Part shown: positions 1 to 10,242 of the stretch, piece after piece
Layout: each line of letters starts with the position of its first letter
Numbering within the stretch: position 1 is the first letter of the stretch
Source: Nitzschia sp. pyKryTriq1
Taxonomy: Eukaryota; Bacillariophyta; Bacillariophyceae; Bacillariales; Bacillariaceae
DNA: 64,000 bases
Direction: 5' to 3'
NCBI GenBank assembly: GCA_956465555.1
Contig: OY101115.1
Location: 4,677,680-4,741,679, forward strand
The notes under the pieces: generated by a model
Told to the model about the DNA's origin: nothing
Seen by the model: the letters and a program-made list of their open reading frames with translations, nothing else
Databases searched by the model: none
Position numbers and translations under genes: made by a program

Positions 1-157
1 GAGCGAAACTTGAATTCTCCAACAACTCAGTGCTGCTCTTAAAAACAACAGAACAGGCCTTGTTCCTTTTGTTGAACTAACAATGTCAACAAGGTGGTTC
101 TACTAGCTACTACCAGAGCCCCCCGTGAGAAACCCTGAAAACGAAAGACAACGCTCC

Positions 158-623
158 TCGACGACCTTGAAATCCTGAGAGCGAAGCAGTAGCATCAACA
201 ACAGATAGGGATGATATGAACAAATGAGGATGCGGTACCGTTGTCGGACCAATACCGGTAGAGGAGAAAACACAAGGGTGAGAATAAATCCTCTTGTTCG
301 CTTCAAGAAGTCCCCGCGCTCTTTCGCTGATTCAAGATTTGCTATCAGACGAGTGCAGTAGCGCTTCGACGACTTTGTCCTCGGCAAGTCTCGACGACCT
401 TGAAATCCTGAGAGCGAAGCAGTAGCATCAACAACAGATAGGGATGATATGAACAAATGAGGATGCGGTACCGTTGTCGGACCAATACCGGTAGAGGAGA
501 AAACACAAGGGTGAGAATAAATCCTCTTGTTCGCTTCAAGAAGTCCCCGCGCTCTTTCGCTGATTCAAGATTTGCTATCAGACGAGTGCAGTAGCGCTTC
601 GACGACTTTGTCCTCGGCAAGTC
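158..623. repeat. Perfect 233-bp tandem duplication
   Basis: Bases 158-390 recur as 391-623 with an offset of exactly 233 and no difference that I can find by eye. The unit carries no convincing coding signal: open frames run across it on the minus strand, but they merely repeat the same peptide. The perfect identity suggests a recent duplication or an assembly artefact. Confidence 0.93.
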
Positions 624-1496
624 TTATGGTAGCTCTTTAGAAACTCTCTACTAGAGTAGAGAATCCTCATAGACTATGCTTGTTCTTTGTTTTCGTACGT
701 GCCCTACTAGACTAGTACGGTACTAGTACAGTACATCATCATCCGTCCGTCCTGAGCAAATCTTTGAATAATACAGTACGATCGCTATTACCCAGTACCT
801 AGTAGTACCGGCTACCGGTACTGCTGCGGAGGACTGTGTGTTATTGTTATTCTTCGATCCTTGGTCGAGCCAGCAAAGAAGAGCCTGGCCTGTCTCGAAC
901 TCTCGGACAAAAGCAGCCAGATAGAGGACGAGTTTTTGTTTCTACAGTACTAACTTCCGCAGTAGACTACTACTTGAGCACGAGTTTCGCGTTCTCATCC
1001 CCGGTGAAGCAGGACCAAAACACTAATAGTAGGATCGATGATTTCCCATTGTCTGTAAGCAAGATAGAGGAGACACATTGGTGAAAATACGAGCAGAAAT
1101 AAGTATCAGTAGAATTTGGACCAAGTCATTCAATCGTTCGTAATTTCACAGGTTTAGTAGTTAGCTCCTCTTACTACTTCCAGCTAGTAGTACTACTTCT
1201 AGCTAGTAGAACAGAGTAGTAGTACCGGTAGTAGTAGAGTAATCCATAGAGACTAGAAATACCTGAGGTTGGTACTAGAGTGGAAATCAGAAAGAAGATA
1301 ATGATGATGGTACTACGCTTTTGCTCCTAGCAGTAGCTCTTGTTGGTGGTACTACACTCCAGAGTTGTTGATCGTTTACGCCCAAGAAGAATCTACTAGT
1401 AGACAAGAAGAAGATAGAGGAGTAGTTCTACTGCTGTATGTCATTCGATCTTAGTAGAATGCTATACTGTTCTTAGCAAAAGCTGTGATACTACTA
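624..1496. other. Gene-free spacer
   Basis: No credible gene. The stretch is rich in short CTA/TAG, GTAC and ACCGGT words that form many small imperfect palindromes. This is the general texture of spacers in this window. Confidence 0.6.
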
Positions 1497-2263
1497 CTAG
1501 CAAGTACTTCGAACGGGCAGTCTCAAGCTCTTGGTGTTCTTCTTTTGGGAAAGTAGCAAGAGACTATCACGGTGCCCAGCAGTCATCACCAGCAAATTCC
1601 CCCCACATCTCGTGGGCGAAGAAGAAGAAGAAGTAGCGCTCCATCGACCGGCACCAGCGCTGGAGCTCAGTGGTGGAGGTCGGTCTATATCAATAGACTT
1701 TTTCTTAGTATTCTTGCACCTGGTGGTGGTGGCGGTGGACGAAGATATAGCGCAACGAGACAGTGATTCTACTACTTCTGCGGATGCCAGTTTGTCGGAC
1801 CGAATTCTCGCTTCTTCTTGGGCCTCTTTCCAAGTCTTTTGGTACGCGCTAGAGATCAAGGTTCCATCAGTAACGTGCACCACAAAACGGCGTATACGCC
1901 TGCGTTTCTTCGCTGCCGTCGATGGGATCGTACCGAACAGGAGGTTTCCAATCCGAGCAGGGAGTCGTTGGGAGGAGGAGTGGATCGCTTCGATTGAATC
2001 AGCAGCTCTTCGTCTCGCTTGGCCATTGCTTTATAATCTCGAGACGTGTACCAAATATCCGACAGCTGGACCGCAGACTCGTCGTAATCGGCATGTAGAG
2101 GGACCAGATACGAAACCTTGACGACCTTTACCGCGGAATTGAAGTGGACGTAGGTAGTCGTACCACTGGTTTCTTGGTGCAGCGGTCGTTGCCGTTTTCT
2201 CATTGGACTACTACAAGCAGTAGATGTAGTCGAAGTATTGGAAGAATTGGTTGTAATGATCAT
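1497..2263 (-). pseudogene. Frame-broken WYT/GLE family paralogue
   Basis: This is a degraded copy of the intact gene at 9448-10242. Reading the minus strand from about 2263, one frame gives MRKRQR, then VSYLVPLHADYDES, SDIWYTSRDYKAM, DSLLGLE and RRNAG, all matching the intact paralogue. Around 1856-1883 that frame dies. A different frame takes over (KEAQEEARIRSDKLASA, then PPPLSSSAGAGRW, GHRDSL and LRLPVRS), again matching the paralogue. Roughly a dozen or more residues present between these parts in the intact copy are missing, so a deletion that was not a multiple of three explains the shift. An intron at the junction is possible but no good splice pair is evident. The function of the family is unknown. 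Confidence 0.72.
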
Positions 2264-3206
2264 GGTTGTAACTACTAGTACTCGTACTTTGGAAAATATT
2301 ATTTTTGTGAGCCCGATTTTGTGATTTCGGATTCTAGCTGTGCGTGGCAATTGAGAAACGCCGTTCTTGAATTTTAATTACTACTTGGACACCGACCACG
2401 CCCCGGGAGCCTATGTGTTGCTTCGCACTCTATTTAACGTAAATAGAGATGATGATGATGATGATTCTACGATTATTTCCTTGCTTTTTATTTCCCCGCA
2501 TTTTCAATTCACGATCACGACTACCGGTACGGTACTTGTACAACAGGCGCTGTACTCTTACAGTACCGGTACAGTCGTGCCCGAGATTCGATGCATGGTA
2601 AGTATGTGAGTCAGAACCCACTAAATGAAATGGGTGAACCATTCGAGAATTCCCTTTTTTTGACCCAAGTACTACCTGCGTGACAGGTGTACCGGTACCA
2701 GGTACGGTACACATACGCCTCGGGTAACCACCACCATCATCATTATGACGAGTGTTGTCTTTGTTGGGCCTTTCGCCGGCCGAGAGGCCATTTTTTAAGA
2801 AATTCGGATTCATTCGTCTGTACTTGGTACGCTTAAGCTCGGCCGCGATGATCGATCCTCGACAACCGTTCATCTGAGCCAACGGTCTGACTGTCTGGCC
2901 GTTCCAGCAGCAACCTCCCAAGATTATTATGAGAAGATCGCGAATGAATGATATCATTATGATGTCAGCAGTTACGTGTTGGTGTTCTCATGCAGCACAA
3001 CATCGCATCCATCATTCCCATCATCATCTGCCATCTGTCTGTGTATCCCACGCATAAGAAAGATACGACGACGGGTTGTTCCTGGTCTTCCGGTATCATC
3101 ATTATATCTCGAGACTGTATTTCTTCACCACTTTCACTTCTCATCGTTCGCTTAGGAGCTACAGTACAGTACAGTACTACAGTACGGACAGTATCAAAAT
3201 AATAGT
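2264..3206. other. Gene-free spacer upstream of the lactonase gene
   Basis: It holds the 5' flanks of the divergent WYT/GLE pseudogene and the lactonase gene. A minus-strand open frame at 2430-2957 has no recognisable composition or motif and is not called. The last 70 bases before the lactonase ATG are an ACAGT/GTACAGT-rich stretch. No clear TATA box is seen. Confidence 0.5.
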
Positions 3207-6200
3207 ATGACTACCGCTGACCTGCTCGTTGCCAAAACCCAAGCCAATGTGGCCGAGGCGTTGTGTCAATCGATTGTGTCCATCGCTGACGAGACCCTTC
3301 AGAACAAGTCCTCCTTTTCGATTGCGTTGAGCGGGGGGAGCTTGCCGAGCTTTCTCGCCGCCTTGCCTCTCGCCTTTGAAAAGGCGCAAGTGGATCCGCA
3401 GTGGTCGAAGTGGCACGTCTTTTTGGCGGACGAACGATGCGTGCCACTTTCTAGCGAGGACTCTAATCTCGCCGCCATTCAAGGACACTTTTTACACTTG
3501 ACATCCATTCCAACCTCTCAAATTCACGGAATCAATCAAGACTTGTTGTTGTTGTTGTTGGCGGCGGCGCAGAAGCATGACGGCGAAAACAACATCGACA
3601 AAATTGCCGAGGACTACCAAGCCACGTTGGAACGTGTGCTGAAGGAGTTAACGCCGTGTTCGGATACAACCTACTCGTTTTTGGATTTGGCCGTTCTTGG
3701 ATTCGGTCCCGATGGACACACTTGCAGCTTGTTTCCCAATCATCCACTACTGGAAGAAGACACGAAGTGGGTCGCTGCGATTACGGATTCACCCAAACCA
3801 CCATCGGATCGCATCACATTAACGTTTCCCTTTCTCAATCAATGTACTCACAACGTGATCATCTGTGGAGCCGGTTCCAGCAAGCGCCCGATCGTCGAAC
3901 AGGTCTTTCAGCCCCATGATATTTATCCACTTCATTCGAGTCGTCAAGAAGAATATTCCAACAAGGAGATTCTTGCAGCCTATTATACGGCATCCATTTC
4001 GCACTCGCCGCCACCACCGTTCCCATGTGCCATGGTACACCCCATGAAAAGCTTGACGTGGATCCTCGATTCGGATGCTATTCCATCCAGCTGGGGACTC
4101 TTGTCAAATGTTGTGGCAGAAGTTGATGTCTTTCCCACCAAGTCGGATGTGGGTACGGAGCTTTGTCGTCAAATTGTAGCCATTTGTCAGCAATCGATTC
4201 AACAGAGGAACATCTTTTCCATCGCACTAAGTGGAGGCAGCCTTCCAGCTCTCCTCTCGAAACTTCCCGAGACGTTTCGCCAAATGAATGTACCGCCGCA
4301 TTATGAGAAATGGCACATTGTCATGGCGGATGAACGAGGGGTGCCGGAATCGCATCCGGATTCCAATCTACGTGCCATCAAGCGCTCTTTTTTGACACAA
4401 GTGGGAGTTTCGGTTCCAGCACGACAAGTCCATGGAATCGACAATGTGTCCTTGGGCGAATCCATCCAAGTGGCAGCCTTGAGCTATCAAACCACACTAC
4501 TTTCGGTCCTAGAATTGTGTGAAGGAGGGTTATTGGATTTGGTCTTGCTGGGATTTGGGGAAGACGGCCACACCTGTAGTCTCTTTCCGAATCATCCACT
4601 GCTGCTCGAACGAGAGGCCTACGTCGCAGCCTTGACGGACTCGCCCAAACCTCCTTCTTATCGCATCACGTTCACCCTTCGAACGCTGAATGAACGTTCG
4701 AGAAATATTTTGTTTTGTGGAACGGGAGAGTCGAAAAGTCCTATTCTTCATGAAATCCTACAAGGGGCCTATCATCGCACTACCACCAGTGATATCAACG
4801 ACAAGGAGGAGGAGGAGGACGGGCATCACCACCACCAGAGACTCGAAGCCAATGTCTATCCCAAATTTCCTTGTGGGATGGCACGACCCAAGGAACGACT
4901 AGTCTACCTTGCGGACGCCGCCGCCATGAAACAAGTATTTGTCGCTTCGAGTGAAGAGTCGGCGGAACACGACGAGGAAACCAATACCGGTCCCAGACTC
5001 GTTGCTCGACGAGGCTCCTCCGTGTTGCCCAAACCCGCCATTGCCAAGCTGTACGTCCACTCTCACCAAGCAGACGTCGGTGCTGAATTGTGCGCTCAGA
5101 TTGTGCGATACGCAGCCACGGCGATTGCAGAACGCAGCGCTTTTACAGTCGCCTTGAGTGGAGGATCCTTGCCTGGTATGCTGTCAAAGCTTCCACAAGC
5201 CTTCGCGGACGCAGGCGTAGACCCCCACTATCACATGTGGCACGTCTTGCTGGCGGACGAGCGATGTGTTCCCGAAGATCATCCCGAATCCAACATGCAT
5301 GCACTAAATCGATATCTCTTGGGAGATCTTTACGAGCGGATCCCCCACCAACACATTTATGGCTTGGATCAAGTCTCGCTGGCAGAGTCTCCTCAAGTTG
5401 CCGCCCAGGACTACGAGCGTAAGGTTAAAACCGCTCTGGGATCATCCGGTGGCATGTTGGACCTGGCCGTTTTGGGATTTGGTCCCGATGGACACACTTG
5501 CAGTTTGTTCCCCAACCATCCGCTACTGAAAGAAGACACGAAATGGGTCGCTGCCATTACGGATTCACCCAAAGCACCGTCAAACCGCATTACCATGACC
5601 TTTCCCTTGTTGAATCAGCATACTCGCAACGTACTGTTTTGTGGTACGGGCAACTCCAAGAGTGCGATCCTACGGGACATTTTCCCCTCCATCAAGGCCA
5701 AGGGACTCCACATGGAAATGGATCTAGTACCAACAAAGTATCCTTGCTCCATGATTCGACCTCAAGGCGACTTGGTATACATTGTCGATGAAGGCTCCAT
5801 GGAGAAAGTGCTGGACTGCGATCCTACTGCGCCACCCGCCCAATTCGCCAAGGTTTTAGTTGCCAAGAACAAAGAAGCCCTTCCCGATCGAGTGCTCCCC
5901 TTGTTGGTTCAACAGTCGCAAAAGGCAATTCGAGAACGCGGCATCTTTACCATTGCACTTTCCGGCGGGTCGATTCCTCAACTTTTATCGGGGCTGGCGG
6001 ACGCCTTTCGACACTTGGGCATCGTTCCTCAATGGGACAAGTGGCATGTACTCTTGGCCGACGAGCGTTGCGTGCCCGGCTCCGACCCTGACTCGAATAT
6101 GGGCGCCCTTCGAAGTCACCTCTTGGACTTTATTAACATTCCTCCTTCCCAAATATATGGGATTGACGAGTCGAAACTTGTTGCATCATCGACACAAGAC

Positions 6201-6650
6201 CAAGCGCGAGATTACGAAGCCAAGGTTCGAAAAGTCCTGGCCCGCTCCGATGGTGTGCTCGACGTGGCGCTTCTCGGATTTGGACCCGATGGTCACACCT
6301 GTTCATTATTTCCAGGGCGGGAGCAGTTGCAGGAACGTCTTCGTTGGGTGACAGGGATCGATGATTCTCCCAAACCTCCTTCGAAGCGCATCACATTGAC
6401 TTTGGGACTACTGAACGAATGGACTCGAACTATTATTTTCTGTGGCGCCGGCGAAAGCAAGGAGCCGGTATTGAGCAAAGTCTTTCAAGAAGTCCAAGGT
6501 CGGCATGGAACGGACATTTACGTCAAAATTCAAAACGACCCTCCTCCCTTCCCCTGTGCGATGGTGACCCCACAGACTCATCTCTTTTGGGTAGTTGATG
6601 CAGCCGCCATGCCCAGCAGGCATCTGCTGCTCCCGCAAGCCCCTCCGTAA
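3207..6650 (+). CDS. Four-domain 6-phosphogluconolactonase
   Basis: An intronless 1147-residue protein containing four consecutive 6-phosphogluconolactonase (glucosamine-6-phosphate isomerase/6PGL fold) domains. This enzyme hydrolyses 6-phosphoglucono-delta-lactone to 6-phosphogluconate, the second step of the oxidative pentose phosphate pathway. Each domain opens with LSGGS (residues 41, 341, 650 and 918), followed by WHVLLADER-like and GFGPDGHTCSLFP motifs, then DSPKPPSxRIT. The Asp/Arg of ADER and the His of DGHT correspond to catalytic positions in characterised 6PGLs, and all four domains keep them. Domain 2 has ADERGVP instead of ADERCVP and GFGEDGHT instead of GFGPDGHT. Domain 4 has LFPGREQL in place of LFPNHPLL. 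Usual family length is about 230-270 residues, so this is a fourfold fusion. The start begins MTTADLL with no obvious transit peptide, so a cytosolic location is my inference. Confidence 0.95.
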   Translation: MTTADLLVAKTQANVAEALCQSIVSIADETLQNKSSFSIALSGGSLPSFLAALPLAFEKAQVDPQWSKWHVFLADERCVPLSSEDSNLAAIQGHFLHLTSIPTSQIHGINQDLLLLLLAAAQKHDGENNIDKIAEDYQATLERVLKELTPCSDTTYSFLDLAVLGFGPDGHTCSLFPNHPLLEEDTKWVAAITDSPKPPSDRITLTFPFLNQCTHNVIICGAGSSKRPIVEQVFQPHDIYPLHSSRQEEYSNKEILAAYYTASISHSPPPPFPCAMVHPMKSLTWILDSDAIPSSWGLLSNVVAEVDVFPTKSDVGTELCRQIVAICQQSIQQRNIFSIALSGGSLPALLSKLPETFRQMNVPPHYEKWHIVMADERGVPESHPDSNLRAIKRSFLTQVGVSVPARQVHGIDNVSLGESIQVAALSYQTTLLSVLELCEGGLLDLVLLGFGEDGHTCSLFPNHPLLLEREAYVAALTDSPKPPSYRITFTLRTLNERSRNILFCGTGESKSPILHEILQGAYHRTTTSDINDKEEEEDGHHHHQRLEANVYPKFPCGMARPKERLVYLADAAAMKQVFVASSEESAEHDEETNTGPRLVARRGSSVLPKPAIAKLYVHSHQADVGAELCAQIVRYAATAIAERSAFTVALSGGSLPGMLSKLPQAFADAGVDPHYHMWHVLLADERCVPEDHPESNMHALNRYLLGDLYERIPHQHIYGLDQVSLAESPQVAAQDYERKVKTALGSSGGMLDLAVLGFGPDGHTCSLFPNHPLLKEDTKWVAAITDSPKAPSNRITMTFPLLNQHTRNVLFCGTGNSKSAILRDIFPSIKAKGLHMEMDLVPTKYPCSMIRPQGDLVYIVDEGSMEKVLDCDPTAPPAQFAKVLVAKNKEALPDRVLPLLVQQSQKAIRERGIFTIALSGGSIPQLLSGLADAFRHLGIVPQWDKWHVLLADERCVPGSDPDSNMGALRSHLLDFINIPPSQIYGIDESKLVASSTQDQARDYEAKVRKVLARSDGVLDVALLGFGPDGHTCSLFPGREQLQERLRWVTGIDDSPKPPSKRITLTLGLLNEWTRTIIFCGAGESKEPVLSKVFQEVQGRHGTDIYVKIQNDPPPFPCAMVTPQTHLFWVVDAAAMPSRHLLLPQAPP

Positions 6651-7168
6651 AGTTCTCTCTACTAGCGAGCTAGTGTACTACTAGCTGGTAGAGAGTACTG
6701 TACTCGTACCACCACTACTACTAGTATATTAGGCAGTTGCACTTCTATTCCTCAAACTACTACTACTACTTCTAGCTCGCTAGCTAGTACTACTAGTAGA
6801 GTAGACTAATTGTGCAGTCGGATAGTCTTGACCCGAGAGTGCAGGAGTACTTGTACTATTTTCACGCTATTCTTCCGCAACCGGTGCCAGCCCCGCGCAC
6901 CTCGCCGCTAATAGCTAATACAGTACACGTACGAGCTCATCATGACGTCACCAGAAGATTGTCAAAAACGCGCGCGCGCAAAAACAACAAAAGATACACT
7001 TCTTACTACTTCTACAACGTACCGTATCTTGGAAAAGTCGTCGAGAGTGATGAGAAGAAGGAATTCAAAGAAGCAAAGAAGCAGTAGATGATAGGCAGAG
7101 GAGAACACTCAAAGTTGACACAACGAAGCCAAAGAACAAGCACAAGCAACAACGACCAACGACAAACC
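6651..7168. other. Spacer and probable 5' leader
   Basis: Begins with a CTAGTAG-rich 3' flank of the lactonase gene, then a purine-rich leader. Two in-frame or near-frame ATGs lie upstream of the chosen start of the next gene (7088 is in frame). A CGCGCGCG run sits near 6970. Confidence 0.5.
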
Positions 7169-8014
7169 ATGGCAGAAGATTCTAAAGCAACACCTACCAC
7201 GAAAGCTAAAGGTGATGTTGGTCGTGGTGACGGCGGCTTGGCAATTATTGGAGCGGGTTATGGAAGAACGGGCACCGCTTCGATGCAAGAAGCCTTGAAT
7301 CTCCTGGGATTCGGGCCGTGTTATCACATGAAAGAAGTCTTCAAGGATCCCAACGGAGTTTCCAAATGGGATCAAGTTGGCCTTGAATTTGACAACAAGA
7401 AGAAGGAAAACGTAGTAGCAGTAGACTGGGACGATATCTTTCATGGCTACAAATCGACCGTGGATTTCCCGGCGGCCCCCTATTACAAGGAACTATTCAA
7501 CAAGTATCCGAATGCCAAAGTCATTCTCAACGTACGCGACCCGGAAAAATGGTGGGGAAGTTATGCGGAAACGATTAGCCCTAGCCCGCCCCTTTGGAGG
7601 GTCATTTATACCATTACCGGGCAAAGAAGTTTTCAGTGGGATCGAATGGTGGAAAATTGTGTGTACAAACCGATTGCAGGAAGCCGCGCCAATGCTCGGC
7701 AAAAGGAGGCGGCGATTGCCGGATTTAACCGACACAACGAACAAGTCAAGGCCACCATTCCCGCTGACAAACTTCTGGTATTTGAAGTAAAAGAAGGATG
7801 GGGACCACTCTGCCAATTTCTAGGCTGCCCCGTTCCTCCCAAAGATACTCCCTTTCCACACACCAACGATACGGCCCAGTTCAAGAAATTCATTGCGATC
7901 CGCAAGAAAAAGGCCCTGGCGATACTGGCGGCAGAAGTCACACTGGTCATAGTAGTGGCGGGTTTCTTGTTGTGGGCGCGTGATGGAGGAAGAAATAAGT
8001 CGAAATCATACTAG
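7169..8014 (+). CDS. Sulfotransferase-like P-loop protein, tail-anchored
   Basis: A 281-residue single-exon protein of the Sulfotransfer_4 type (P-loop PAPS-dependent sulfotransferase fold, often annotated NAD-dependent epimerase/sulfotransferase). GAGYGRTGTASMQEAL near the N-terminus matches the nucleotide-binding loop. VILNVRDPEKWWGSY matches the second conserved strand and helix. The substrate cannot be predicted. Residues about 250-272 (LAILAAEVTLVIVVAGFLLW) form one hydrophobic helix followed by a short basic tail, so the enzyme looks anchored in a membrane by its C-terminus with the catalytic domain on the N-terminal side. I chose ATG 7169 because it sits in a good ACCATGG context. An in-frame ATG at 7088 would add a basic Ser/Thr-rich 27-residue extension that could act as a targeting peptide. 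Confidence 0.85.
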   Translation: MAEDSKATPTTKAKGDVGRGDGGLAIIGAGYGRTGTASMQEALNLLGFGPCYHMKEVFKDPNGVSKWDQVGLEFDNKKKENVVAVDWDDIFHGYKSTVDFPAAPYYKELFNKYPNAKVILNVRDPEKWWGSYAETISPSPPLWRVIYTITGQRSFQWDRMVENCVYKPIAGSRANARQKEAAIAGFNRHNEQVKATIPADKLLVFEVKEGWGPLCQFLGCPVPPKDTPFPHTNDTAQFKKFIAIRKKKALAILAAEVTLVIVVAGFLLWARDGGRNKSKSY

Positions 8015-9447
8015 TAGTAGTAGTAGCTAATAGAGGATGAGAGGCTTTCTTTTCCTACTATATAATAGCATTATACATACTAGTACTAGCAATAGCAATA
8101 TGAATATCTATTTTACGTAGTCCTTTGGTAGCCATTCCCTAGTACTACATACACCTCTCTTTTGATTCGACATCAACAATAATTCTACTGGTAGTACTAG
8201 CGACTCGTCTTTAGAGCAAAGAATGATACGTTGCTGTTGCGCATGGAGGAGGATTACGACTACTTGATGACACAACTAGTACAACTAGTACTGTTGGACG
8301 TATTCATAGCCTACCTCATGGTACATCCTCGTCATACTACCTGGTACTACTACTAGCGATTGCTAATAAAGTCATCTCTCTGAAAGGAGAAAGTACTAGT
8401 AGACTAGAGTGGTGGAACTAATCATCGATCATGGGCCATGATCAGAGGAAGACTAGTAGTAGTAATACTGGTAGTAGAGAGTGATAGTTCGGACCCCGGG
8501 TACTAGTATTCTGAATCATATACCTTTGAAGGCAATCTACTTGTAGTACTAATAGCTAGTACAGTAGTCGTTTCGCAGAATCTACTACTGTTGTTGTTGT
8601 TGTTGTTAACTGTCTCCAGTCCCATTGAGCGTGGTTAGAACGGGATATCAATCCCACCAGAGGCTCGCAGGCACTTAGACTAGACTACTAAGTGCGTTCT
8701 TATACTACCTACTCCTGTTCCCCATCGGATTCCTAGGTCATGGCCTCCGTCTTACTGGTGTTAGTCTTTAGTCCTACCCCGAAATTTCAAGTCTCGGTCC
8801 CCGCCTCGCCGGTTACCGCCTGGACGCTTATGTGCGTGACGAACCAAACCAGGTCCCATCATATTATTGAACCAAACCATCCACAATATCTACAAGGGCT
8901 GATATACATTTCATCGACTTTATAAGGACCAACCGGTAGTAGTAGTACCAGCAGGCAGGATCATAGACATGGCCTACAGGAGTATCAAAGTAGTAGTACC
9001 AAAGTACTACCGGTAGCGGGGTTTCTCATCATGATCGGTCGGTCGTGCGTCGGCCATTATTTTGTCGGCATCAAATTCCAAATAAAAATACACCCTCGGT
9101 ACTTCGGAGTTTCTTTGTCTCTGACGCACGCATAGGAGGCGAGCCGAGGGATCTATTTTCCCGTTGTTCTCTCATTTCTCATTTCCGGAAAAAAAATACG
9201 GGACCCGGGGGAAAGAATCCTCGATTCTGAAGAAAGGAGAAAGTGGTGGAATGATGAATCATCATCATCATCATCGATCATCGATACTACTAGTAGTAGT
9301 AGTAGAATAATGTACCTTTAGTAGAAGCCCCTACTACGGTACTATAATAATATGTTATAAGAGAAACTGCTGAAAAATGATTGTTCAAAACTAGAAAGTA
9401 GAAGTAGTGTGCGAGTAGTAGTACTAATCGTAGTTGTAGCTACTCCA
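8015..9447. other. Long gene-free spacer
   Basis: Dominated by CTAGTAGTAC-like words, with a GTT microsatellite near 8584-8608 and an ATC run near 9256. I see no gene, tRNA or transposon end that I can defend. Confidence 0.55.
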
Positions 9448-10242
9448 CTAGTAGCAGGCACTTCGGATGGGTAGTCTCAAGCCAGCCGTGTTCTTGTGCG
9501 TCGCTAGGAGTGCGAGACTATCCCGGTGTCCTGACAAACTGTGCCTCCTCATGCCTGCTGCTCCTGGAGAATTGGAAGAAGCAGCAGCCTCCCAACGACC
9601 TGCGCCAGCGCTGGAGCTCAATGGTGGAGGGCAATCAATGTCGAGGCTGCAGGTTCGCTTCTTGACAACAAGAGAAGTAGTCTTCTTCTTCTTCTTGCCG
9701 ACAGCACCACGAGCCAAAGATTCGGCTTGAGCGGACGCCAGTTTGAAGGCTCGCAAGCGAGCTTCTTCCTGTGCCTCATGCGAAGACTCTTGATACTTTC
9801 CGGAAATCATGAGGAGTTCTTGACGATCGCCAGCTTCGACTTCTCGTCGGACCTCTTCTTGTGCCGCCAATACAGCATCGATTCCTGCATTCATTCGCTC
9901 TCGACGGTAAGCTCGTACGGCATGCGTCTCGAGTCCGAGAAGGGAATCTTTCTTGGTGCTGCTGCTGGACGACGATGATCCTCGGTGCTGGTGAGATCGG
10001 ATGAGTTCATTGTCTCGTCGAGTCATTGATTTGTACTCTCGTGATGTGTACCAAATATCCGATTGCTGGACGGCTGTCTCATCGTAGTCAGCGTGGAGAG
10101 GGACCAAGTATGCAACGTGAACGACCTTGACCGTTCGGTTGAATTGAACCGATCGAGGAGGAGGAGCTTCTTCATGTTGTTGTTCTCTTTGCCGTTTTCG
10201 CATGGTAGTGCTTGTATGAGTAATAGTGCTCGACATGATCAT
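9448..10242 (-). CDS. WYT/GLE family protein, unknown function
   Basis: An intact single-exon member of a family I associate with diatoms. The conserved block is VVHVAYLVPLHADYDETAV, then SDIWYTSREYKSM, then GLE followed by an Arg-rich helix (RAYRRERMNAG) and a long AAQEEVRREVEAG-type charged helix. Basic lysine runs (GKKKKKTTS) and PPPLSSSAGAGRW lie towards the end. No enzymatic motif, signal peptide or membrane segment is convincing. The frame is open back to an ATG at 10338, but the extension is an ATG/ATT-rich hydrophobic translation of a simple repeat. The pseudogene copy at 1497-2263 resembles this gene only from the MIM/MRKRQR region on, so I place the start at 10242 (alternatives 10236 and 10203). 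Confidence 0.7.
   Translation of the reverse strand: MIMSSTITHTSTTMRKRQREQQHEEAPPPRSVQFNRTVKVVHVAYLVPLHADYDETAVQQSDIWYTSREYKSMTRRDNELIRSHQHRGSSSSSSSTKKDSLLGLETHAVRAYRRERMNAGIDAVLAAQEEVRREVEAGDRQELLMISGKYQESSHEAQEEARLRAFKLASAQAESLARGAVGKKKKKTTSLVVKKRTCSLDIDCPPPLSSSAGAGRWEAAASSNSPGAAGMRRHSLSGHRDSLALLATHKNTAGLRLPIRSACY

Noticed and set aside
2430-2957. 175-residue minus-strand open frame
   Set aside because: Composition looks random and the frame runs through ATC/GTAC simple sequence; no motif, no good start.
8620-8720. Possible tRNA-like segment
   Set aside because: No T-loop consensus and no cloverleaf pairing could be drawn.
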